This document shows positions 1 to 6,732 of a stretch of 22,577 nt of DNA, piece after piece; within the stretch, counting starts at the first letter, position 1; every line of letters starts with the position of its first letter. The notes beneath the pieces were generated by a model. It saw only the letters and a program-made list of their open reading frames with translations, searched no databases and was not told the DNA's origin. Origin of the DNA: DATARH01 sp050181375 (GTDB taxonomy: Bacteria > Pseudomonadota > Alphaproteobacteria > ATCC43930 > CGMCC-115725); NCBI GenBank assembly GCA_050181375.1, contig JBFXDF010000037.1, forward strand, positions 1-22,577, in the 5' to 3' direction. The position numbers and the translations under genes are program-made.

Positions 1-2
1 CC

Positions 3-905
3 GCGGCGGACATCCCGACCTATTACGATCAGCCGGCTCTCAAGCCGAGCCCATCTGGCTGGGAGATATCGGGCTACACCTTTATCGGCGGGCTCGGCGG
101 CTCGGCGCAAATCCTCGCCGCGGCGGCGGACATCGTCGATGGCGAGCGCTTCGGGGATGTCGTGCGAAACGGACGCTATCTGGCGCTCGCCAGCGCCGCG
201 GTCGGCGTCTCGCTACTGCTCCTCGACCTGCGTACGCCGCGGCGCTTCTACAACATGCTGCGCATCTTCCGGCCGACCTCGCCGATGTCGATCGGCAGCT
301 ACGTTCTTGTCGGATTCGGCGGTCTCGGCGCGCTTCTTGCCGGCACCCAGCTGGCTCAAGATCTCGGCGCGCGATCCGCCGCGGTCGCGACGGCCGCGAA
401 GCTATTGGACGTGCCCGCGGCGCTGCTCGGAGCGGCGATGAGCACCTATACCGGCGCGCTGCTCGGCGCCACCAGCACCCCGTTATGGGCCGCCGCGCCG
501 CTTGCGCTGCCGGCGACATTCGGCGTCGCCTCGATGAGTTCGGCGGCGGCGGCGTTGTCGCTGACCGGCGCGGGTGCCGCGGCGCCGGCCGTCGACCGGC
601 TGGAGCGCTTTGCCGCCATCGCCGAACTCGTCCTGTTGCACCTTCTGCACCGGCAAATCCAACACAGCGGAGTGAGGACCCGGATCGGCCTCTTGCCGGT
701 TGCTCTGCTGTCCGCCGTGCCGTTGCTGAAGGCCGCGCCGCCGCACCATCGGGTCAAATCCGAGCCGTCGCGCGAGGCGCGTTCGCCGTGGGCGCCGGTC
801 GCCGTATTGACCGGGAGCTGGCTGTTGCGGCATCTCGTGCTGCAGGCCGGTAACCGCTCGGCGCGGCGTCCGCGGGATTATTTCCGGTTCGCGGGCCGGC
901 GATGA
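3..905 (+). CDS. NrfD/PsrC-like membrane subunit of a redox complex (5' end outside window)
   Basis: The frame is open from the first bases of the window to the TGA at 903-905, giving 300 visible residues; the true start lies upstream. The opening residues ADIPTYYDQPALK followed by GWEISGYTFIGGLGGSAQ are the hallmark of NrfD/polysulfide-reductase membrane subunits. Several hydrophobic helices follow, and the polar segment LRTPRRFYNMLRIFRPTSPMS is typical of a family loop. NrfD proteins sit in the cytoplasmic membrane and pass electrons between the quinone pool and an Fe-S subunit of a molybdopterin or similar oxidoreductase. Those partner genes should lie just upstream and cannot be seen, so the substrate (formate, polysulfide, other) is unknown. 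The stop overlaps the next start in an ATGA arrangement, so the two genes are translationally coupled. The GTG at 162 is internal and not a credible start. Confidence 0.85.
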   Translation, partial: AADIPTYYDQPALKPSPSGWEISGYTFIGGLGGSAQILAAAADIVDGERFGDVVRNGRYLALASAAVGVSLLLLDLRTPRRFYNMLRIFRPTSPMSIGSYVLVGFGGLGALLAGTQLAQDLGARSAAVATAAKLLDVPAALLGAAMSTYTGALLGATSTPLWAAAPLALPATFGVASMSSAAAALSLTGAGAAAPAVDRLERFAAIAELVLLHLLHRQIQHSGVRTRIGLLPVALLSAVPLLKAAPPHHRVKSEPSREARSPWAPVAVLTGSWLLRHLVLQAGNRSARRPRDYFRFAGRR

Positions 906-1225
906 AACCGGACGACATCGAGGCGGCCATTGCGGCGGTCGATCGCGCACTGCGCGAGGATGCCGAACTCGTCTACGACGACCTTACGGATGCGGTGCGC
1001 CACATCGTACGGCTGCGCGACGGGCTGATCGTGGAGGCGCGACGCGGCGGGGCAATCGGTGACTGTCTCGGCCGCGTCAACGCGATCCTCAGCCAGATCG
1101 TTGGCGCCGAATACCCGCTCGAAGGCATCCGCCGCGAGCGGATCGAGAAGGTGCGCGAACTGTTGGAAGCGTTACGCGATAGCGTAAACGGCCCGCAAAG
1201 CGAGCGTCGAAATCGTTGCGTTTAG
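902..1225 (+). CDS. small helical protein coupled to the NrfD gene, function unknown
   Basis: This 107-residue protein starts at ATG 902, inside the last codons of the NrfD gene (ATGA overlap), so it is almost certainly the last gene of that operon. The sequence is rich in Ala, Arg, Glu and Leu and looks all-helical (DDIEAAIAAVDRALRED and ERIEKVRELLEALRDSV). It has no signal peptide, no membrane segment and only two cysteines, one in GAIGDCLGRV and one near the C-terminus, so it is not a ferredoxin. By position it could be a cytoplasmic accessory or maturation factor for the redox complex, but that is inference only. I do not recognise a named family. Confidence 0.7.
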   Translation: MKPDDIEAAIAAVDRALREDAELVYDDLTDAVRHIVRLRDGLIVEARRGGAIGDCLGRVNAILSQIVGAEYPLEGIRRERIEKVRELLEALRDSVNGPQSERRNRCV

Positions 1226-1331
1226 CTCATTCGTCTCCGCGCGGCGGGTTGTTCGGCTCGTATTCGTGATGGGCTAAAGCAAAGGCGTTACCTTTTCGGG
1301 AATAACCGGTATAGCCACCTCGGATCAAATC

Positions 1332-1381
1332 CGGGGCAGGGTCTCTCTCCCCGACGTCTTGCCCCGAGGCTCGGAGAGAGA
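1332..1381. terminator. competing inverted repeats between two convergent genes
   Basis: Two overlapping hairpins can form. CGGGGCA at 1332-1338 pairs with TGCCCCG at 1360-1366. TCTCTCTCC at 1342-1350 pairs with GGAGAGAGA at 1373-1381, with GA 1353-1354 pairing to TC 1371-1372 after a 2-base bulge. The two cannot both form. They lie between the end of the NrfD operon (+) and the end of the dioxygenase gene (-), a natural place for a bidirectional terminator. No T-tract follows on either strand, so intrinsic termination is only a guess. Confidence 0.35.
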
Positions 1382-1408
1382 GTTGCACCTGATGAAAGCC
1401 GACTGCTG

Positions 1409-2356
1409 TCAGCGCACCGCGTGGCCCATGAACTTGGCGGGGATCGGCTCGCCCCACGGGCCGTTCAGTTCGTGCCGGCCGATCAGGTTGGCCGGCACGC
1501 TGGCGTTGAGCACATCGGTATCGGCCCAGTGCTCGTGCACCCGGCCCCACGGGTCGCCCCAGTAATCGAACACCTGGCTGCCGAGCGAATGGCGGCCGAT
1601 GCCCCAGAAATGCTCGTAGCCTTTGCCCTGCATGTGCTCGTGGCCGATCATGATGTCGTCGATGTCGGCCGCCTCGTAGGACAGGTGGTTTAGCCCTGAC
1701 CTGTCGCCGCGGATGCAAAAAAAGGCGTGGTGATCGACATAGTCGTCGCCGCGGTCAAGCCGGTTGAACGAGCCGACGATGTTGTCCTTGCTGTCGGCAT
1801 AGACGTCGTCCGAGCAGCGGAAACCGACCGTCTCGCGATACCAGCCGAGCATCTTCTCGAAATTCGGCGTCATCAGCACGAAATGGCCGAAGCGCTTGAC
1901 GTGCGACGGGCCGCGCTCGACGCCCTTGTAATAAAGGGCGTTGCGCCGCTGGGTCTTGTCCTCGCCGGTATTGACCGGCGGCCGGTTCACCGGAATTTTC
2001 GGCAGCCGTTCCATGCCATAAATGACCTCGACCTGAAACCCGTCCGGGTCGGTCAGGCGAACGCGCTTGCCGCCGCCCGGCTCGTCGATGTCCTCGACCG
2101 GCGAGGCGCCCTCGACGCGCGAGAGTTTTTCGAGGTCTTCCATGCTGCCGGCATGGAAACCGATGCCGACGAATTTCGGTTCGCCGAGTTCGGTGACGTG
2201 CAGGTGATGCGACGAGTCGGTGCCGCGCATGTAGAGCGCGTTTTTTGTGCGGTCGGCGCGCACCATGCCGAACGCGGTCAGGAATTCCTCCTGCTTGTCG
2301 AGATCGGGCGAGCGCAGCCGCCCAAAAGCGAGATCGACGGCTTTGATGACGGGCAT
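1409..2356 (-). CDS. extradiol (type I, VOC-fold) ring-cleavage dioxygenase
   Basis: The 315-residue protein has two tandem VOC domains, about residues 5-115 and 150-280. Members cleave catechol-type rings with Fe(II) and O2 in meta-cleavage pathways in the cytoplasm. The iron ligands are visible: H158 in RFGHFV, H224 in GLNHLSYE and E275 in GRVHEHW, with second-shell H256 in GRHSLGSQVF. Their spacing (66, 51 and 19 residues) closely matches BphC-type enzymes (H146, H210, E260, with H241), so this looks active and not a glyoxalase. The ATG at 2356 is chosen because GGAG lies seven bases before it and the first VOC domain starts at once; the frame extends upstream without conserved sequence. 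Substrate is unknown: 2,3-dihydroxybiphenyl-, catechol- or homoprotocatechuate-like compounds are possible. No other meta-cleavage gene is adjacent. Confidence 0.87.
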   Translation of the reverse strand: MPVIKAVDLAFGRLRSPDLDKQEEFLTAFGMVRADRTKNALYMRGTDSSHHLHVTELGEPKFVGIGFHAGSMEDLEKLSRVEGASPVEDIDEPGGGKRVRLTDPDGFQVEVIYGMERLPKIPVNRPPVNTGEDKTQRRNALYYKGVERGPSHVKRFGHFVLMTPNFEKMLGWYRETVGFRCSDDVYADSKDNIVGSFNRLDRGDDYVDHHAFFCIRGDRSGLNHLSYEAADIDDIMIGHEHMQGKGYEHFWGIGRHSLGSQVFDYWGDPWGRVHEHWADTDVLNASVPANLIGRHELNGPWGEPIPAKFMGHAVR

Positions 2357-2545
2357 TTCGGTGCTCCGAAGCGGGTTTCGGTCGCGCACGCGGCCGCGCC
2401 GTATCGTGCCGTCATTGCCGGCGCGGAGCAAGGCCGTGCGCTGTCGCAAGCGAGTCCGGAATTTCGGCTTCGCGCCTGCCGTTGAACACCCATAGCAGAC
2501 ACATCAGGCGGAAGAGACTGCTTCCGCCGATCGGGAGGTCATCGA

Positions 2546-4519
2546 ATGACGTCATTCAAGCTGCGCGTCATGGTGCGGGTTCTGCCGTTTCTGCTGATAG
2601 CGCCGGGGATGACCGCGGTTCAGGCGCAGGCGCAAAGGCCGCCGAGCCGCGGCGAGGCGATGGCGGCGATGAACGCGACTCCGCAACAGGCGGGTGCGCA
2701 ATACTCACGGCAACAGATCGATCAGCTGATCGCGCCGATCGCGCTTTATCCCGACCAGCTGCTCGCACAGGTGCTGATGGCGGCGACCTATCCGCAGCAA
2801 CTTCTCGAAGCGGCGGACTGGTTGCGCGACCCGCCGCACGCGGCGCTGCAGGGCGAGGCGTTGGCCGAGGCGCTGGAGCCGCTGCCGTGGGATCCGAGCG
2901 TCAAGGCGCTGGCGGCTTTCCCCGCGGTTATCGCGATGATGACCGAGCATCTCGAATGGACCGAGGCGCTCGGCCTCGCCTTCGCGACGCAGCAGGCGCA
3001 GGTTATGCAACGGGTTCAGGCGCTGCGTCAGCTGGCGGTCCAATCGGGCCGCATCCGGAACGTGAAGCACGTCACGGTCCAGAGGGATGCGGATGTCATC
3101 CGGATCGTGTCGGCCGAACCCGACCGGGTGTTTGTTCCGGTGTACAACCCGACCGTCGTCTACGGACAGTGGCCGGACCGCTACTATCCGCCGATCTATG
3201 TCGCGCCGCCTCCGCCTTTCATGGCGGGGCCGCGCGAAGCAATCGTCGAGACGGCGGTGCCGGGCTTCCAGGTCTACAGCTATCCGGTGGTCGCGCCTTT
3301 GTGGGGCTGGTCGCGGCCGGACTGGCGCAGCAGCCAGATCGCGATCAGGACCGATGAGTATACCCGCATCACGCGCGATGTACGGCCGCCGCCGGATAAC
3401 CGGTGGCGGCACCAGGGCCCTGTCGTGATCGTCAGCCCGTCGACCGAGCGGACAGCGAACCGAAGCCCGGTTCAGGTACCCGCGGGAACCGTCGCGCCGG
3501 CGCAGGCGGCGGCGGTCACCGCGCTGCCGCAGCAGGCGGAACGACACGGCGACAGGGTCCGGGTCGAGCAATCGGGTGCGCCGGCGGGTTCGGCGGCCTC
3601 TGGTTCGAACGCCGCGGAGGCCCGGCAGCCGGGCCAATCGCAAGGCCAGCCGCAAGCCGGCCAGACGGGTCAGGCCGGTAGCAACCAGACCGGGAAAACG
3701 CAGCCCGAGAGCAGCCAGTCCGGCAAGACGCAGGCCGAGCAGGCCCAGACTGACAAGGCTCAACCTGAGAAGGCGCAAGCTGACAAGGAGCAGGCAGCAA
3801 GGGCTCAGGCGGAGAAGGCTCAGACCAATAAGGCGCAAGCTGAGAAGGCTCAGACCGAGAAGGCTCAGGCCGATAAGGCGCAAGCTGAGAAGGCGCAGGC
3901 AGCAAAGGCACAGGCCGAGAAGGCGCAAGCTGAGAAGGCGCAGGCAGCAAAGGCACAGGCCGAGAAGGCGCAGGCCGACAAGGCTCGGGCAGCTGAGAAA
4001 TCCCAGGCGGAAAAGTCTCAAGCTGGCAAAGCACAGGCCGAGAACGCACAGGCCGCAAAAGCTCGGGCGGAGAAAACGCAAACCGACAAGGCCCAGGCTG
4101 AAAAGACTCAGGCTGAAAAAGCCCAGACCGACAAGGCTCAGGCTGAGAAGGCTCAAGCAGAAAAGATGCAGTCGGAGCAGGCGCGGGCCGCCAAAGCGCA
4201 GGCTGAAAAAGCGCAGGCTGAAAAAGCTCAGGCCGATAAGGCCGCAGCCGCCAGCGCTCGCCAGCAACAGATGCGGACTCCAAGTCACCAGGCGGCCGGC
4301 TCCGAAACGCAGCCAGCCGCCCGGCCGAGCCACGCCGGTCCGGCCGCGTCCCCATCGGCCGAGGCGCCGCGGCGGGCTCCGGCCGGAGAAACCCGCGCCC
4401 AGGGCAGCTCCATGCCGCCATCATCCGCGGAGGCGCAGCGCGGTCACGGACACGCCGCCGGGCAGTCGCCGGCGCATCCCGACGGCGATCAGCGGCAGTC
4501 CGACAACCAAAACCGCTGA
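2546..4519 (+). CDS. secreted DUF3300-family protein with pentapeptide-repeat tail
   Basis: This 657-residue protein starts at ATG 2546, nine bases after GGGAGG. Residues 1-29 form a signal peptide ending AVQAQAQ, so it is exported. Residues about 50-260 are the DUF3300 domain, recognised by IDQLIAPIALYPDQLLAQVLMAATYP, WLRDPP, LPWDPSVKALAAFP and VFVPVYNPTVVYGQWP. The function of DUF3300 is not established. From about residue 395 to 565 the chain is roughly 34 copies of a pentad of the form A-Q-A-E-K, likely a long charged helix, followed by a disordered Pro/Ser/His-rich end. The tail resembles the helical spacer of TolA in composition. A cell-envelope role is likely, but no partner is nearby: the left neighbour is divergent and the right neighbour convergent. 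Confidence 0.85.
   Translation: MTSFKLRVMVRVLPFLLIAPGMTAVQAQAQRPPSRGEAMAAMNATPQQAGAQYSRQQIDQLIAPIALYPDQLLAQVLMAATYPQQLLEAADWLRDPPHAALQGEALAEALEPLPWDPSVKALAAFPAVIAMMTEHLEWTEALGLAFATQQAQVMQRVQALRQLAVQSGRIRNVKHVTVQRDADVIRIVSAEPDRVFVPVYNPTVVYGQWPDRYYPPIYVAPPPPFMAGPREAIVETAVPGFQVYSYPVVAPLWGWSRPDWRSSQIAIRTDEYTRITRDVRPPPDNRWRHQGPVVIVSPSTERTANRSPVQVPAGTVAPAQAAAVTALPQQAERHGDRVRVEQSGAPAGSAASGSNAAEARQPGQSQGQPQAGQTGQAGSNQTGKTQPESSQSGKTQAEQAQTDKAQPEKAQADKEQAARAQAEKAQTNKAQAEKAQTEKAQADKAQAEKAQAAKAQAEKAQAEKAQAAKAQAEKAQADKARAAEKSQAEKSQAGKAQAENAQAAKARAEKTQTDKAQAEKTQAEKAQTDKAQAEKAQAEKMQSEQARAAKAQAEKAQAEKAQADKAAAASARQQQMRTPSHQAAGSETQPAARPSHAGPAASPSAEAPRRAPAGETRAQGSSMPPSSAEAQRGHGHAAGQSPAHPDGDQRQSDNQNR
3728..4240 (+). 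repeat. 15-bp-period tandem repeat encoding AQxxK pentads
   Basis: About 34 units of 15 bp each encode variants of Ala-Gln-Ala-Glu/Asp-Lys within the DUF3300 gene. Unit sequences vary at wobble positions, but positions 3875-3919 and 3920-3964 are an exact 45-bp tandem duplication (three pentads), a sign of recent slippage or unequal crossing-over. The frame is kept except for one 7-residue unit (ARAAEKS near residues 480-486) that breaks the period. The repeat also keeps long antisense frames open; those are artefacts. Confidence 0.92.
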
Positions 4520-4526
4520 CACGCGA

Positions 4527-4567
4527 CGACGCCATGCCAGGCACCGGGTAAACCCGGCACGGCGTCG
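4527..4567. terminator. bidirectional hairpin between convergent genes
   Basis: CGACGCC at 4527-4533 pairs with GGCGTCG at 4561-4567, and inside it CCGGG at 4544-4548 pairs with CCCGG at 4553-4557 around a TAAA loop. The element fills most of the 68 bp between the stop of the DUF3300 gene (+) and the stop of the histidine kinase gene (-). No T-tract follows, so it may be a weak or factor-assisted terminator. Confidence 0.45.
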
Positions 4568-4587
4568 ACTTGTCGCTGTCCGAGGCG

Positions 4588-6399
4588 CTACCCAGCCGCA
4601 AGCGGATCGTCGGGCGGGATCAGTCTTTCTCGCTGACCGACCGCCGCATCGTACGTGAGAGCGCTCACGGGGACGCCAGCCCGCGGGGCTGAATTGGCGG
4701 AGCCCGCGTCTGCCGCCGAGGCGGCCGGATGCTCCGAGTGCGGGCGCTCCGAGCGATTGGGAATGCCGCCCGCCTCCGCCACCGCCGGCAGCAGGATTTG
4801 GATCGTCGTGCCGCGGCCGACCTCGCTGTCGACCGTGATCGCTCCGCCGCTTTGGCGGACAAAGCCGTAAACCTGCGCCAAACCCAGCCCGGTGCCTTTG
4901 CCCACCGTTTTCGTCGTGAAAAACGGCTCGAAGATTCTATCGAGCAGTTCGGGCGCGATGCCGCCGCCAGTATCGCTTACCGAGACACCCACATAGGCCC
5001 CCGCCCCGATCTCGGAGAGACGCGCGGCCTGCGCGGCGTCAAGATCGATGTTGCGCGTTTCGATCACCAGCTCCCCGCCTTCCGGCATGGCGTCGCGCGC
5101 GTTGACGGAGAGGTTCAGCACGGCCGCCTGAAACTGCGCCGGATCGACCCGGCACCGGAGCAGGTTGCGCTGCCGCCTATAGCAAACGCTGATCGAATTG
5201 CCGACGGCGTGCGCCACCAGCTCGGCGGACTCGGCGAGGATCCCGGCGAGATCGACCGTGCGCGGCCGCAACGACTGCCGCCGCGCGAACGCGAGCAGCT
5301 GTTCGATCAGCTTCTCGGCGCGCTCGACCCCGCGCAGCGCGGTCTCGACGAGTTTGCCTGCCCGCGGATCGTCGCGGCCGACAAGGCGCTCGAGAAGTTC
5401 GAGATTGCCGCCGATGATCGTCAGCAGGTTGTTGAAGTCGTGCGCGACGCCACCGGTCAGCTGGCCGATCGCCTCCATCTTCTGCGCCTGGTGCAGCTGC
5501 TGTTTCACCATTTCGCGCTCGCGGGTGCGTTGCTCGACCCGTTGCTCCAGCGTCTCGTTGAGGCGGAGCAGCGCGAGTTCGGCTTCCTTGCGCTCGGTGA
5601 TGTCCTGTACGACGCCAAGGATCTGCCGCTCGCCGGTTTCGGGGTCGGCGATCAGCGAGGCCGCGACATTCACCCAAACGATCGAGCCGTCGGGCCGCAC
5701 GTATCTCTTGTCGATAACATAGCTTTGGTTTTCGGCAAGCAGGGTACGGAGCATCCGGATGTTGGCAGCACGGTCCTCGGGATGCGTCACATCGGCGATC
5801 CGCAGCCGCAGGAGTTCCGCCTCGGTGCGTCCGAGGATGTCGCAAAAATGCTGATTGGCCATCAAAAATCGGCCGGCTGTATCGAGCACCGTTACCCCGA
5901 CCACCGCCTGATGAAACATTGCCGCGAACCGCGCTTCGCTGGCTCGCAGCACCGCTTCGGCGCGCCGCCGTTTGGTGATGTCGCGGGCGATTTTGGTGAC
6001 GCCGATTATCGCGCCGGCCCGGTCGCGGATCGCGGTGACGCTCAGCGCGAGGTGCAGTTCGCGTCCATCCTTGCGGCGGCGGAAAGTTTCGAACTCCGTG
6101 ACGCCGTCGCCGCCCCTGACGCGCTCCAGCAGGTCTCGTTCCTCGTCGATCCGGTCGGCGGGGATCAGGACCGTCGCGGGACGGCCGATCATTTCCGCGG
6201 CGGCATAGCCGTAGAGCGCCTCCGCCGCCTTGTTCCAAGTGACGACGATACCATCCAGCGATTCGGCCACGATCGCGTAACCGGCGCTGTCGATAATTTT
6301 CGCCGAGCTGTCGGGCTCGTCGCGCCCTGGCGGCCTCGGCGAAGCCGTGTCGCCCATGCCGGCGTGGTCGCCCAGGCGGCGTCTTTCCCTGCTGCCCAT
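4588..6399 (-). CDS. soluble two-PAS sensor histidine kinase
   Basis: This is a 603-residue cytoplasmic kinase without membrane segments. PAS 1 spans about 33-145 (AEALYGYAAAEMIGRPATVLIP, ending IARDITKRRRAE) and PAS 2 about 152-275 (ending VVQDITERKEAE). A coiled linker leads to the HisKA dimerisation domain with H320 in GGVAHDFNNLL as the phosphoacceptor. The ATPase domain shows the N box (LSVNARDAMP, N433), G1 (DTGGG, D476), F box (FEPFFTTK) and G2 (GTGLGL). All catalytic motifs are intact. The last 60 residues are low-complexity and no receiver domain is fused; no response regulator gene is adjacent, so the partner is unknown. The start is uncertain: neither ATG 6399 nor ATG 6357 has a clear ribosome site. 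The PAS domains could sense redox state or a small ligand, but no cofactor residue can be assigned. Confidence 0.9.
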   Translation of the reverse strand: MGSRERRRLGDHAGMGDTASPRPPGRDEPDSSAKIIDSAGYAIVAESLDGIVVTWNKAAEALYGYAAAEMIGRPATVLIPADRIDEERDLLERVRGGDGVTEFETFRRRKDGRELHLALSVTAIRDRAGAIIGVTKIARDITKRRRAEAVLRASEARFAAMFHQAVVGVTVLDTAGRFLMANQHFCDILGRTEAELLRLRIADVTHPEDRAANIRMLRTLLAENQSYVIDKRYVRPDGSIVWVNVAASLIADPETGERQILGVVQDITERKEAELALLRLNETLEQRVEQRTREREMVKQQLHQAQKMEAIGQLTGGVAHDFNNLLTIIGGNLELLERLVGRDDPRAGKLVETALRGVERAEKLIEQLLAFARRQSLRPRTVDLAGILAESAELVAHAVGNSISVCYRRQRNLLRCRVDPAQFQAAVLNLSVNARDAMPEGGELVIETRNIDLDAAQAARLSEIGAGAYVGVSVSDTGGGIAPELLDRIFEPFFTTKTVGKGTGLGLAQVYGFVRQSGGAITVDSEVGRGTTIQILLPAVAEAGGIPNRSERPHSEHPAASAADAGSANSAPRAGVPVSALTYDAAVGQRERLIPPDDPLAAG

Positions 6400-6732
6400 A
6401 AGGACAGATTAAACCCGGCACAACGATCTGGCAATTCCCTGCCAGACATAGCCAAGCTATCTGGGGAAATTAGGTAAAAGGTCAAAAAAAAACGGGCGGA
6501 AAAGAAACAGTACCGTGGAAGTGAGCGGGCGCCGTGAACCGGCACCGGCGATCCGTCGCGTTCGGAATACCTTCGTTCGATTGTGGACGGTACCCGGGAT
6601 GCGAAGGACATGTCAGCTCAACTCCCGCCGATCGGAAATGATTAGGCGGACGGCCCGTTTCGAGACAGCATTGCCAGGCGCGGGCGGGAACCATGATCGC
6701 CGTCGCGCTATCGCGAGCCGAGGAGCGTTTGC
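6400..6732. other. 333-bp divergent intergenic region between kinase and hyuA genes
   Basis: No credible gene is seen here. The kinase-proximal part holds two mutually exclusive hairpins (6428-6445 and 6442-6464) and an A9 tract at 6485-6493. On the minus strand TTGACC (plus 6480-6485) could be a -35 box for the kinase, with only a poor -10 (GATAGC) 18 bases on, so the promoter is not secure. The hyuA-proximal part, about 6500-6720, shows no clear promoter or repeat. One plus-strand frame is open across it but has no family resemblance and no good start, and I do not call it. Confidence 0.5.
6428..6464 (-). promoter_or_regulatory. alternative hairpins in the kinase leader
   Basis: CTGGCA at 6428-6433 pairs with TGCCAG at 6440-6445 around ATTCCC. 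Alternatively CCAG (6442-6445) plus ATAGC (6448-6452) pair with GCTAT (6456-6460) plus CTGG (6461-6464), with a CAA loop and a 2-base bulge. The shared CCAG makes the two structures exclusive. They lie 29-65 bases upstream of the kinase start and would be transcribed in its leader if its promoter is upstream of 6464. They could equally be a protein-binding site. Confidence 0.3.

Noticed and set aside
2357..2449. N-terminal extension of the dioxygenase frame
   Set aside because: ATG 2356 has a good ribosome site and starts the VOC domain; the extension is Arg-rich and unlike the family.
2705..4333. Long antisense frame (542 codons) rich in Leu/Ser/Gly opposite the DUF3300 gene
   Set aside because: It is kept open by the 15-bp repeat and GC bias of the real gene; it has no domain and no independent ribosome site.
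3576..4658. Plus-strand alternative frame rich in Arg/Pro over the same repeat
   Set aside because: A repeat-driven shadow of the DUF3300 gene, with highly biased composition and no family resemblance.
4729..6477. 582-codon antisense frame over the histidine kinase gene
   Set aside because: The minus-strand frame carries all kinase motifs; the antisense translation has none and reflects high GC.
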